Shown: positions 42,506 to 52,554 of the stretch, in pieces
Position numbering within the stretch: the stretch's first letter is position 1
Layout of the letters: each line of letters opens with the position of its first letter
NCBI GenBank assembly: GCA_011037195.1
Contig: JAAEAF010004978.1
Coordinates: 1 to 64,000, forward strand
DNA from: Triatoma infestans
Lineage: Eukaryota > Arthropoda > Insecta > Hemiptera > Reduviidae
DNA: 64,000 nucleotides
Reading direction: 5' to 3'
Notes under the pieces: generated by a model
What the model was told of the DNA's origin: nothing
What the model saw: the letters and a program-made list of their open reading frames with translations, nothing else
Databases searched by the model: none
Position numbers and translations under genes: made by a program

Positions 42506-43370
42506 GGTATTATTATAGAATTTCTTATAATATTTACAAGAATTACCTCCAATAGCACTGAATTAATTAATATCAGGGGGATAGATAAAAAATATGCTAT
42601 AAATGATAGAAACTACCATTCAAATTATATTAAACAATGGGGTCAAGTTATTGCATAAACTATCATAAAAATATTTCATATTATTCAGAACAGAGATTAT
42701 TTAGAGCAGCTTCTCTGAATACAGCTAAACTTTCTTCATGAAATATACAGATCATACAACATGTATAGTAATCTTAGCACAGTTCAAGCAATCTTGAAGA
42801 AATGTAAGTATATATACTACTAAATTCAGTGACTCATTATTTATGCTCCCTGCAGAGAATATATATTCGCCATTTTTATTCTTTCTAGTTGTAGGATATT
42901 TACACTCAAACAGATGAGTTTTGAGTTAATATTCATTTTTTTCATTTCACCTACTGTCTCATCACACAGAAGTTTCCGTAAATTTTCAGTTACAGTTAAC
43001 GAATTGATCAAAATTGTTCTGATTTTAATCTTATACCGATTAGGTTATATAATATTTTGCTAAAGATTAACCACTATCACAAAACTTTAATATATGGTTG
43101 TCACTTTTACAAACAAAATTACAAAAAAAAAATGTGAGCACAATGGTCTACTAATGATTATCTTGCTAGGATCTTTGAAATGACTAAAGCATCTATCTTT
43201 CTGGATATTGAACGAATAACCTGTGTGCAATAGTTCACGATACTTCAAAATAAAGAAGACTTTAACAATTCTTGAACAATAAGTTTTTTCAACAATTCTT
43301 GAACAACTTGGCTGTGATTGAAAATAATAATTACTTGATCTTTTAGGTTTCCGCGGCCATTTTCATGAAA
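42506..43370. other. AT-rich spacer
   Basis: No gene recognised. Confidence 0.35.
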
Positions 43371-43374
43371 ATCC

Positions 43375-43459
43375 CTTGAGTTTCCGGGTTGAGATAGCAT
43401 CAATGGTTGCAATGAGCCTCTTCAGGACTACTGACGCAGTCTCAACCCGGAAACTCAAG
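43375..43459. repeat. Perfect 20-bp inverted repeat
   Basis: CTTGAGTTTCCGGGTTGAGA at 43375-43394 is exactly inverted at 43440-43459, with a 45-bp loop. It is more GC-rich than its surroundings. The layout recalls the arms of the Penelope units, but the sequence is different and I could not fit a ribozyme core to it. Confidence 0.7.
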
Positions 43460-44427
43460 TGATTTCAATAATTACATGTTAATGGGAAAAAAAAAATTGT
43501 AGATATTTACTTGGAGATAATGTAATTATTATTCCATACGTATAAATAGATCATGAAAACAAGATGAGTCCTAGATCAATAAAACTAATAATAATAACAG
43601 GGTTCTGCACACTCTGGTGGACAGCAATGTAATTATGTTTGAAAGTTTTCTAGTTTATAGAGAACTACCTGTATTTGATGATCAAACTACATATATATGT
43701 ACATACATACATACATACTACATACTGTTATGTATGTCGTCATTGTGGACAATCATAAATTAGGTACATATAATCTATATTACAATGTCTAGTATAATAA
43801 GGTACAAACACTGTACTAAGGCATAGTCGTATAAATACATCACATCTCTTCCGAGAACATAAAACTCTACATTAACCTCTTTCAACGACACTGAGTTTGT
43901 TACATTTTTCTATTATTAGTTAACATTATTACGACGCAGTACTCGGCATTATAAAGTCTAGGAGAAACGTTTTATTTTTTACAAGTATGCTTTCCTAGAA
44001 ATTCTAAATAAGTTAGTGACAGAAATAGATGATGAAAGTATAAAATACTGATTCAGTAAGAAAGTTAATGTTAAAAAAACAAAAAACAAATGAAATATTA
44101 CAAGTCAACAGAAAAGAAATATTTATCTATTACGTTATTTAAAAATGAATTATTATAGTACTTAAAAACAATAAAAAGTCATTTGTTATGTATGTCGTAA
44201 TTGCGGAGAATCATAAATCAGGTACATATAATATTATCTAAGGAATAATCAAGTATTTTTGCAATTTGAAATTTAGATAACCAATTCCAAAAATATCAGC
44301 CATATTTGTTCTGTGCAATCCCTCTCAGAAGAAATCATCCAAAAAATGGAACAAAATAAAACGTTTTGGTAATTTATTTCTCTATAATTTTGTTCTTTGG
44401 TACCTCTCATCATATGATTAATTTTAA
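43460..44427. other. AT-rich spacer
   Basis: No gene recognised. The stretch GTTATGTATGTCGT(C/A)ATT is repeated at about 43728 and 44185. A short CATA run is at 43704-43720. Confidence 0.35.
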
Positions 44428-44690
44428 TCAGAGATCTTTTCCTGTTCCTGATAGCCGGTTTCATTATGTGACCGTACCCCTATAATCAGGATGTCTTGAT
44501 AACACATACTTGCACAGAGCAAAATCAGTTTATACTGATTTTACATTGCAAGTCTTTGTTTCATACTGTTTTGACAAAAACATCCAGATGATTGGCGAAC
44601 ACCCGAAACCAGTCGATGACCAGAAAATGAAGTAGCCTATCATGGAAAAATATCTCTGATGCTTTCCAGCTCTGCGGACCAACAATAACG
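44428..44690. mobile_element. Penelope-type inverted-arm unit (family A), degraded
   Basis: Left arm 44428-44530 (with the ribozyme block deleted and replaced by GTGACCGTACCCC), spacer, right arm about 44580-44660 with GGCGAACACCCGAAACCAGT, then the tail (CTTTCCAGCTCTGCGGACC) to about 44690. The right-arm core reads CCAGATGA in place of CTGATGA, so it is probably inactive. Only a short GATTAA is shared by the flanks. Confidence 0.65.
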
Positions 44691-45097
44691 ATTAACATGA
44701 ACCTTGAGTTAGTAGCAAAAATCAACGGAGTTTAAAAAAAAAAAATCTTTCAAGATTATAAATACTATATACAACACTAACCCAGAAATCAGCTGATAGC
44801 CAAAATAAGTAGAGTGCTTACATTTTGTTTATTTTTTCTTGAAATTTAACCAGTTTAAAACTGTGTAAACCAGTGACTATTATTATAAACTGAAAGCGCT
44901 TTATGAACATGTTAATGATGTGAAATTAATATACTAAAGTTTAATTTTTTTGAAGTTAATTAATTTTAATTGAAGTGACAAATCGTTTATATAAAAAACC
45001 TCTTAAGCGTACATAACTTTTGACATTTTTATACTATATTACGTCAACTATATTAAGCTTAAAGACAGTTGTAAATATAATCCTTGTTTATATTCGT
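44691..45097. other. AT-rich spacer
   Basis: No gene recognised. Confidence 0.35.
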
Positions 45098-46135
45098 TAA
45101 TCCTTCTCCATTCACTTATAAAGCACTTAACCCACATATTATCTCATTCTCCGCTCCTATCTATCCCAACGATTCTTCTTAGTAACCGAAGGCTTCTCCC
45201 AAACGTCTATCTATGCTATCCTTGCTGGAGTTCCACAAGGTAGCGACTTAGCTCCTCTCCTCTACATAATCTACACAGGCGATTTACCTTCTAATCTCAA
45301 CATCTCGATTTACACTTCTGCCATTCTCTCCACACATGCTGATCGCTCCACACATAACTACTGTAGGCCATCTACAATCTCATCTTCACTCACTAGAACC
45401 CCGGCTATAAAAATGGCGCATAAAAATTAACCCAACAAAATCTAAATACATAATCTCTACACTTAAACGAACAACTCTTGCACCTCCCTTCTTGAACAAC
45501 ACTCCTATCCCATCAGCCGACAATGTGCAGTACGTTGGACTATACCTAAACAAAATACTAACTTGGAACCCCCATTCAAGACTTAAACGTTCTGAGCTAA
45601 ACAAACGATAAAAAACTTCTAGCTAGACTACTGACAAACGCTCAAAATTAACACTGCAGAATGAACTACGATTGTATACTTCTCTACTTCCACCAATATG
45701 GACTTACGGACTTGAACTTTACGGAAAGGCTAAAAGATCCAACATCAACAGACTACAAACACTTCAATCTAAAATACTCCGCCGCTTATTAAACGCTCCC
45801 TTCTATGTAAGCAATCATACTATACACACAGATCTCAACATTCCATTCATCTTTGAACTTGTCAAAACTCGCTACAATAAATTTCATTAAAACTTAAGAT
45901 CACAGCTTTGATGAAAACCTTAAGCAGTTAAACTCTTATAAACAACACTCCCCTCCAATCCTGCAAGACGGCTGAGGCGCCGATGGCCCCGCGACCAACT
46001 GGGTGACTAATGGCGCTCATCGCTGGATGACCGCCATTCACGATTGTCATGCCACATATATGAGATACATCTGTTTTACTTTTGTATCGTTTTGAACAGT
46101 TGTAAATGTTCAATAAAAAAGTTATTAAAAAAAAA
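45098..46135 (+). pseudogene. Jockey-like LINE relic with poly(A) tail
   Basis: A C-rich + strand retroelement. Reverse transcriptase residues appear in several frames: EGFSQTSIYAILAGVPQGS followed by DLAPLLYIIYTGDLPS (about 45190-45290), a degraded YADD region (about 45325-45350), KINPTKSKYIISTLKR, YVGLYLNKILTWNPH (about 45530-45572), then in another frame LYTSLLPPIWTYGLELYGKA, KRSNINRLQTLQSKILRRLL and NAPFYVSNHTIHTDLNIPF (45672-45890). This is the order seen in Jockey-clade LINEs. Frameshifts and stops are frequent. The A-rich end at 46113-46135 is the retrotransposition tail. It is 5'-truncated. I found no clear target-site duplication. Confidence 0.8.
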
Positions 46136-46651
46136 CATTAACCCAAAAACAGTGACCCAAAGCTGCGAAGGGAACTACAATTTGATTATCCAATTATCAA
46201 ATTAACTATTAAATATCTCGTAATTTTCGAGCATCCTTGTTGGTCAAACAGTCTAAATTCTAAACCGCTTCTTCGCTTACTTATTGAAATAGCTGATTAT
46301 AAGTGTACTGTCCGAAAGCTATGGGCACGTGACTGCTAAGACGTGATCCCTATACAACTCGCTCATATCTTCGATAAATTTGTTCAATAGCGGCAGAATA
46401 GTGGAAATCATAAATACAGATCAATCTATGGAATGTCAACAAGCTAGGTGTTTACAGTAATTTGTGAAGACGTCATCCTATCGATCATTATATATATGGC
46501 ACCAATCTCCAGCCTGGAGAAAAACTTTACAACCTAAGAAAACTTCATCAAGTAGAGACTACAAGTTTGCATAATATTTAGAATAATCAAAACATTCAAA
46601 TAGTATCGCGTGAACATGTTTAACTCTAGACTATGGGAAAATACAAATTTA
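46136..46651. other. Unassigned region
   Basis: Moderate base composition with no recognisable gene, tail or repeat. Short repeated AACTTCATCAAG-like words near 46540 are not convincing. Confidence 0.3.
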
Positions 46652-46885
46652 GGGAAGGGAATAGCTAACTGGTTAGCGTACTGGACTCCCATGCGGAGAC
46701 CCGGTTCAAATCCAGCTGTGCTGCTTTTAAATTTTTTCTTCCTAGGAGCCTCTACAGCTCACAGTCCAGTGATGGGCAGTGTTGTCTGTAACGAGAGAAC
46801 ACTGTCCGGAGGCCGGCAGTGCACTGAGAAGGCTCCGGGCGTCAATGACCATAGATGTTGACGCGCCTTAATTAAAAAAAAAAAA
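46652..46885 (+). mobile_element. tRNA-derived SINE (family 1), full length
   Basis: The head has an A box (TAGCTAACTGGTTAGCG, 46662-46678) and a B box (GGTTCAAATCC, 46703-46713). The body includes GGGCAGTGTTGTCTGTAACG and GCAGTGCACTGAGAAGGCTC, and the end is TTGACGCGCCTTAATT plus an A-run (46873-46885). The same body recurs at 18013, 62250 (reverse) and 63534. It is transcribed by RNA polymerase III if active and moved by a LINE's machinery. Confidence 0.85.
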
Positions 46886-46888
46886 GGT

Positions 46889-47341
46889 TTGCCTCGTGAG
46901 GAAACCCGTCAACATGCGATGCCTATTTTTACTCCAGACGGGTGCACGCTTCAAATCTTTTCTGTTTTCAACTGCCCAGACAGGTCTTGCATCGGAACTA
47001 GGAGGGTTTTCCAGAGCTGTGCTCACTGCTATAATGGCGGCCTGCCTAAGGAATTGGATCACAATCTACTGATTCTGATATTTCCTGTCAAGGTTCAACT
47101 GGACATATCTTCTAATTGCGTGAATTTTGCGCCTGGAAGAGGCTGCGCAACTTGCCACAAGGCCCCGAATCCTGGTCTTTGGCCTAAACACTGTAGCTCC
47201 AGATTCCTCAGGGGTCCCATCCATGTACTATATAATAGCAAGTTCTTTAAAGCCAGACAAAGAAGATTCACTGGTACAATTTCTTCTGGTGCTCAGTTTC
47301 TAAACAAAAAATCTTTAAGAAATAGCAAAAAATACAAATAG
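46889..47341 (+). other. Unidentified 150-residue open frame, GC-richer segment
   Basis: The longest open frame in the window. It starts MPREETRQHAMPIFTPDGC directly after the SINE tail and contains several Cys (CAHCYNGG; CATCHKAPNPG). I recognise no family. The base composition is higher in G+C than in neighbours, and the minus strand also has a fair frame (46868-47062, with NRHRMLTGFLTRQ). It may be a fragment of an unrecognised mobile element read in the wrong frame. The end overlaps a family R fragment, so at least the last residues are not genuine. Confidence 0.25.
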
Positions 47342-47500
47342 GTCAATAAAGTGGTAATTCCGCTTGATGGATTTTGACTAAAATCTTTTCCGTTTTGTAT
47401 ATCTCCAAGGGGTATTCAACACTTTGGTGATATACAAAACGGGAAATCTAGTATGAACTTTATGCGTATTTTTGTTTTTAAATTATGTTGATGCCTAATG
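47340..47500 (+). repeat. Family R fragment with local hairpin
   Basis: GGTAATTCCGCTTGATGGAT and TTTTGACTAAAATC are family R blocks. TTTCCGTTTTGTATATC (47387-47403) is nearly perfectly inverted at 47430-47446. Confidence 0.5.
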
Positions 47501-49107
47501 AGAGAACCCAATCCCTAAAAACTTGATTTTCATATTTAGCCAAGCTTAAACAGTACTTACGTTGAAAAGTAAGTTCGACAATATGGCTCAATGAGAAATG
47601 GCAAAATATTGCTAATTACAGTTGTAAAATGTGTTAAAGCTTTGAAGGCAAAACTTTTTAAAATAGTTGGAAATTGAAGAGATATTAATAAAAATCAACT
47701 AAAAATGTAAAAAAAAAAAATAAATTATTAAGCATACCTACTGACGATTATAGCACAATGGGTACATACCATAAATATCACGATAATATATTTGTTAGAC
47801 GAACAAGACAATTTAATATTTTAATAGTATCAAAGAAGAAGAGGCAACAGCAGTGTTACATTATTAAGAACAATTATCTCTGCATTAGTTACAGTAAACG
47901 ACCTGGATTGTGATAAGCGGTGAGAAGACAATACGGGAAGAAATCCGCATGATTTGCCATGCCTATTACTAGTGGGGGTGTTTAGTAGATGCTGTTAGTA
48001 TTTATCCTTTTGTTTAGAACAAAATGTATACTTGTTGGTAATCTTTGTTCTCTGTTGAATGGGAAATAGAGAATAATACTAGTGTTATTATCACTATAAA
48101 TGGAATATCGCTTAGTTAGTAATCCTTAAATTTATCGATCAGCCTGCAGGCTAAAGCTAAATGACAATTTATACAAACAATATGTACTTGTATACTTTCT
48201 GAAATGTACCAATGGTATACGATTAGCGCTGGCGGGGTGTATTTAATGAACACAAAGAAATGGAGTGAAACTCTAACACAAATTTCTCTAATTGTATTTC
48301 TCAACTTCTAAGGTGGCAAACTCTTTCTTTTACTCTTTTCTTATTCTGCATATTAAATTCTTATTAATAATGTATAGTAATTATTCTTAATATCTAATTT
48401 TCTAATTATTATCTAATTATTCTTAATTGGTATATTTGTCATAAAACCAAGCAGCGCCACGTAGTGAATGTTTGAGCTTTTGGAATAAACTGTTTTTGAA
48501 CTATATATTATAATTTCCATATATCGTTATTTCAAAATGAAATACTGAAATAATAATGCTTGTTGAAATTAGATGTATAGGGAGTATTGCTTACAAAAGA
48601 TTTATTGCGATCGTATTAAATTTTCGAAATTGTGTTTGGAGATCATTAACTGAGTGTGAACAAATATATTTTCAAGTTGTTATAAAAATTTATTTACATT
48701 TTAGTTTGATCTCTTTGACGAACACAGAGAGCTGTCGAATTTATCATATAAAAGGCCTTTTTTTAGTGAAATGTCAGTGCCAGGATATAATAGGTACAGA
48801 ACTAAAAGAGGAAAAAAAAAGGCCATTGTTATAAGTTATTGGACCTGATTCATTTAAAGTTTCAGTGGACCACTCCCGACCCATAGAGGTAACTACAAGA
48901 TTTCCAGCGAGCTGTAAAATGTTTTAGCTACAAACTACAAATAGACCTGCTGCATTTTAGCAAAACGTAGAGCAAGAGAGTGAATCAATTTCTTAATTGT
49001 TTAAATAATTTATGTTCACTTGCTGGATCTTGAGTGTTCGGGAGACTCTTTAAGTGAACATCATAGAGACCAACTCTTCATTGGAAGTAATCACAAGATC
49101 TAGCAAG
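47501..49107. other. AT-rich spacer with family R scraps
   Basis: A weak family R 5' end at about 48245-48300 (GGAGTGAAACTCTAACACAA) and a reversed 3'-proximal scrap at about 48605-48640 (GCGATCGTATTAAATTTTCG). Otherwise nothing recognisable. The frame at 48556-48834 includes that scrap and is not a gene. Confidence 0.35.
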
Positions 49108-49261
49108 CATAATTAATTTAGTTGTTGTGGTTGGTTCCGCAGAGCTGGAAAGCATCAGAGATATTTTCCGTGATAGTCTGCTTTTTTTTTTTCTGGTCAT
49201 CAGATAACTCCAGGCTATCACGGAAAATATCTCTGATGCACATAATTAATTAGATTATTCC
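49108..49261 (-). mobile_element. Minimal Penelope-type unit (family A) with 11-bp duplication
   Basis: CATAATTAATT at 49108-49118 and 49251-49261 flank 132 bp. The tail (GTTGGTTCCGCAGAGCTGG) is at the left. The arms are CATCAGAGATATTTTCCGTG and its inverse CACGGAAAATATCTCTGATG, separated by only ~50 bp, and the ribozyme block is absent. It shows that even a unit stripped of the ribozyme could be found with a target-site duplication, or that it lost the core after insertion. Confidence 0.75.
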
Positions 49262-49734
49262 CAAATATCTCGGTGGACGAACTTGTAGGAAGTACAGGCC
49301 GCAAGTGTGAGATTAGAGGAAGGAGAACAACAAAGACGTTTAGAACTTATGAAAGATTGGCGTCCTCTAACAGGGGCTATGAAGAGGGGAAAGTACGTCA
49401 GAAGACGAGATCTTTGTCATATACACTGCAAAAGCTAGGAGGAAGGATGTTAAGAAACGATGCGAATAAACTTTGGCCAACTTAAGAACCGCCACTGTTC
49501 ATTAGGAGCATGCGGAATATTTTCGAGCACTGTAGAGTAAGAAGATTCAATATGGGGGGGGGAGAGGATGTAGTAACGTATAAATAATGAATATTCTACA
49601 TATGATTATAACAATTATCACTTAATGAATAGAATGAAGTATAGAAATAGAAGAACCTAATTTGAATATAGTTGATATGATAAGTGTTAAAATCCATTAA
49701 TCTGAAGTTTCTTTATAGAGTGGTTTCTTTCAGT
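49262..49734. other. Unassigned, with a 70-residue charged frame
   Basis: The frame 49273-49485 (MDELVGSTGRKCEIRGRRTT...) is Arg/Lys-rich and ends LWPT. It is somewhat GC-richer than neighbours. No family recognised. It could be LINE ORF1 debris or an exon remnant. Confidence 0.25.
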
Positions 49735-50150
49735 TGTTACAGGAAAATTGATTTTTTTTTAGGAGAGTTGTAAAGTTAAGCATTTTATTGTATTTTTACT
49801 ATCCAAATAATACTAATGTATATTAAATGTATTACTAGAGTTCCAAATTTGAAGAAAATCTATTTAAGTGCGACTTTACAGAATAGGTTTCAGAGTTTTT
49901 TTGAAATTTTCACAAAAAGATGTGATCAATTTTCTGAACAAACTTGAATACTTACAGAGCAGATTTAAAATCTACCACTTTCATTTAATACATTTTTTTG
50001 GGAACAATTGATCTTAGAAGTTTTCTTGGAACACTTGTGCTTTTGGCTTAAATTTAAACTATTGTTAGAAGGTTTCTAAGAAGTTCGAAATAGTCAAGGT
50101 TCTGACTTTCATTTGCTTTCACTGAGGTAAAACAAGTGACATCTCCATCA
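49735..50150 (-). repeat. Family R copy, reverse
   Basis: CAGGAAAATTGATTTTTTTT, GAAGAAAATCTATTTAAGTG, AAGTGCGACTTTACAGAATA and a second CCACTTTCATTTAATACATT / GGGAACAATTGATC module. Both ends are missing. Confidence 0.55.
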
Positions 50151-50749
50151 CCCATCATGCCAAGATAAATCTTGGTAAAATTGGTAACGTTGCAAGTTTA
50201 AAGAAAGTTTAATTAGAATATTGTAAATATTGCAATAAGCGTTTCGCATCCGATTCTTTTTTTTTTTTTTAAAGTAACTGACAATACTGTTATTGTAATT
50301 TACGAATGATCATAAATTTTTATAATGAAATAAATTTGCGATTTATAATTTATAGACATTATAAATAAAATTTTAATAATAACTTTGTTATTATGAAGAT
50401 CAGCTGGTATCTCTGTTAATGCAAACTGAGAACACCTGCCTCTTTACTAGCCAACTATATTTATGAATTATTCAATAAATAAATTGTGTAAATATTGATA
50501 ATATTTTAATAGACTTTATAAAATTATTTTATTTATTATATAATATAATCACAAGCTTTTTTATTTATAAAAATCTACAAACAAGTTATCTCGATGGAAA
50601 AAAAACTTCGACAATATGTCAACGAAATCATTATTTAGAGTAGCCGCTGGTAAAGTAAAATTATGGATCATGGTTGCCAACGTTCGATAAGAGATATTAT
50701 GGCACCCAAAGAACATAAAGAAAATGAACAGGGTGAAAGTGGAAAAACA
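50151..50749. other. AT-rich spacer
   Basis: No gene recognised. Confidence 0.35.
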
Positions 50750-50835
50750 AAAAAAAATCTGGTGTGAATCACTGTTACGATTGCTCTATATAATTTTATG
50801 ACCAAGTTTTCTTTAAATTTCAATGGTTAACATAT
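50750..50835 (+). repeat. Family R 5' terminus
   Basis: TCTGGTGTGAATCACTGTTA and the following ~60 bp match the start of the family, then change abruptly to the direct repeat at 50838. Confidence 0.5.
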
Positions 50836-50837
50836 TT

Positions 50838-50929
50838 AGTTGAGCTGGCTATAAAAAAAGATAGTGGAAGTGTACATTATAAAATAGAGTGGATATTTTT
50901 GGCGCCTCCATCATAATTAACAAAGCTTG
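50838..50929 (+). repeat. Direct repeat, first copy
   Basis: About 92 bp (TAGTTGAGCTGGCTATAAAA ... GGATATTTTTGGCGCC...) repeated at 51771-51864 with ~95% identity by eye. In the second copy it directly follows the stop of a LINE C-terminal frame, so it is probably that LINE's 3' UTR. Confidence 0.7.
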
Positions 50930-51029
50930 CAGCGAAATTTTTAAAATTAAAACCTCGGCCTCAATAATTTCTTTACAATAAGTGAAAGTAATAATTAACA
51001 TCGCTAGAAATATAGGTTACTCCTTTCTC

Positions 51030-51240
51030 TTAAGCGGCCTCTACACCGTCAATATTATTGTCAATATCAGTATTGACAATATAACCATCAACAACGTGCT
51101 AACCAATCACAAACTTCGTTACTTCAATAATATTGATCGTGTAAGGTAATGAAGTATTGTGATTGGCTAGCACGAGTATTCATGGTTATATTGTCAATAC
51201 TGATATTGACAATAATATTGACCGCGTAGAGGCCGCTTTA
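51030..51240. mobile_element. Fold-back MITE with TTA duplications
   Basis: The element 51033-51237 (205 bp) is one long inverted repeat. AGCGGCCTCTAC at the left and GTAGAGGCCGCT at the right are exact inverses, and the arms continue through GTCAATATTATTGTCAATAT / ATATTGACAATAATATTGAC and AACCAATCACAA / TTGTGATTGG. Arms are ~90 bp with a ~25-bp loop. TTA at 51030-51032 and 51238-51240 is a 3-bp target-site duplication, pointing to Tourist/PIF-Harbinger mobilisation. No coding content. Arms are nearly perfect, so it may be young. Confidence 0.85.
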
Positions 51241-51269
51241 CTCCTGGCATGTGGAAGTATTGCCGATCG

Positions 51270-51420
51270 TTGCCGAAGTTTGTGAAAATGATTTTCATCG
51301 AAAATTTATGTTTTGAGGACACGTGAATATGAAAAAAAATGTTTTAGCGAAGTATATAACTGTGTTTGTGTGTATTTATAGGCGTGAACATCTATATAGA
51401 ATTATTTCAAAGAGTAAAAT
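51270..51420 (-). repeat. Family R 3'-proximal fragment, reverse
   Basis: GTATTGCCGATCGTTGCC, ATGTTTTGAGGACACGTGAA and TAGCGAAGTATATAACTGTG correspond to the reversed end, with a short GTGTTTGTGTGTATTTAT tract. Confidence 0.5.
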
Positions 51421-51464
51421 ACAATAGCATTTATAAACAAATTTATGATCCGCAAATTGCTGCC

Positions 51465-51773
51465 TTATTGTAATTTAGACATTTCATTTGACAGAAATAA
51501 ACTATTTGCACAATTATGCCTCTTAGGTAAATATCAAATTAAAATAACACTTGGAAATATAGTTTACCCAGAAATATAGTAACCCAAGAAATGTGCACCA
51601 TTTGTAACCAGAATAAGCTGGAAGATCTGTTTCATTTAATAGCTGTATGTCCCAATTACACACCAATCAGAAATTATTATATTCCTTACATCAATAAGTT
51701 GTCTGTAGAACAATTTCCGGAAATATTCCAGGTAAACAATAAAAACTGTCACAAGAAATATTTCTATATATAG
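51465..51773 (+). pseudogene. LINE reverse-transcriptase C-terminal fragment with Cys/His zinc motif
   Basis: One frame reads NKLFAQLCLLGKYQIKITLG (about 51503-51562), and after a frameshift 51591-51773 reads MCTICNQNKLEDLFHLIAVC and PNYTPIRNYYIPYIN, ending in a stop. C-x2-C-x9-H-x4-C is the zinc-finger-like motif found at the very C terminus of R1/I/Jockey-group LINE polyproteins, with the FHL..VCP..TPIR pattern. The LINE's other domains are absent. The ~92-bp sequence after the stop is shared with 50838-50929. Confidence 0.65.
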
Positions 51774-51864
51774 TTGAGCTGGCTATAAAAAAAGATAGTA
51801 GAAGTGTACATTATATAACAGAGTGGATATTTTTGGCGCCCTCCATCATAATTAACAAAGCTTG
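51771..51864 (+). repeat. Direct repeat, second copy (LINE 3' UTR)
   Basis: Matches 50838-50929 and begins at the stop codon of the zinc-motif frame. Confidence 0.7.
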
Positions 51865-52242
51865 TTACGACATTATCGTAAATGTACATCGTATATATCA
51901 GTAATTGCCTAAAATTCAGATCCTTTATAATTAATGAATAAAATATGTATTTCATCTATATATCTATTTTTATATATACGTAGCTAAGAATGATCAAAAA
52001 ATTACAGTTGTCCACTTTACTCTCTATTTTTCTTTATAAAGCTATAAGAAAGTTTATATTTTTATTTCTTTATAATTTTTTTTCTAAATGAGTTATTTAT
52101 TTATTTATTTATTCTGTCTACATTATTCTCTGATTTTCTAGATTCATTTAAGACATAGTAATATTTTATATATGGAAAGAAAGAAAAAAGTACATGTTTC
52201 AGAGTCAGACCCTATTTGTATGGGGGATTCTCCGGAGACAAA
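51865..52242. other. AT-rich spacer
   Basis: No gene recognised. A TTTA repeat is at about 52093-52113. Confidence 0.35.
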
Positions 52243-52290
52243 TGAATAAATTATTCGGTATTTTATCCGTCGTAGCATGTATATTAGTTA

Positions 52291-52330
52291 TGTTCTGACC
52301 GGTTTCGGATATTCATCCATCGTCAGAACA
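52291..52330 (-). ncRNA. Hammerhead-ribozyme-like motif (minus strand, family B)
   Basis: On the minus strand: CTGACGA (52326-52320), an extra T, stem II GGAT/ATCC with a GAAT loop, GAAA (52306-52303), CC/GG, T and C17 at 52297. Helix I is short (A-T then a G-T wobble), so folding is less certain than in the plus-strand partner. Confidence 0.5.
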
Positions 52331-52417
52331 AATTCACCAAGTTCGTGTAGGGAGTTCACTTCAACGAAATCGTTTCAATGATTTCGTTGAAGTGAACTTT
52401 CTACACGAACTTGGTGA

Positions 52418-52465
52418 ATTTGCTCTGACGATGGATGGAATATCCGAAACCGGTCAGGAAGGAAA
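52418..52465 (+). ncRNA. Hammerhead-ribozyme-like motif (plus strand, family B)
   Basis: CTGACGA (52425-52431), an extra T (52432), stem II GGAT (52433-52436) with ATCC (52442-52445) around GGAAT, GAAA (52446-52449), palindromic helix III ACC/GGT, cleavage C at 52455 (GUC). Helix I: CT (52423-52424) pairs with AG (52456-52457), and after an internal loop ATTT (52418-52421) pairs with AAAT (52463-52466). The stem II sequence differs entirely from the family A motif (GGGC/GCCC) while pairing is kept, which supports real structure. Confidence 0.6.
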
Positions 52466-52554
52466 TAAATATGCATGCTACGACGGATAAAATACCGGAT
52501 GTTATCCAGCATTGCAGACCCAGCCACATTTTGAATAAATTATTATTATTATTA

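Larger units (their letters stand above)
52243..52544. mobile_element. Near-perfect palindromic Penelope-type unit (family B) with 13-bp duplication
   Basis: TGAATAAATTATT at 52243-52255 and 52532-52544 flank the unit 52256-52531. Its left (52257-52370) and right (52379-52493) arms are inverted copies meeting with only an 8-base loop, a ~240-bp palindrome. The tail (ATGTTATCCAGCATTGCAGA..., about 52498-52531) is at the right only. Arm sequence equals the arms of the GIY-YIG-bearing element at 36631-37702. Each arm carries a hammerhead-like core. No coding sequence. Confidence 0.85.

Noticed and set aside
43390..43440. Hammerhead core at CCTGAAGAGG on the minus strand
   Set aside because: No complementary stem II followed by GAAA could be drawn within a sensible distance.
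51030..51240. Family R or Penelope membership for the palindrome at 51033-51237
   Set aside because: No shared sequence, no one-sided tail, and a 3-bp rather than 12-bp duplication.
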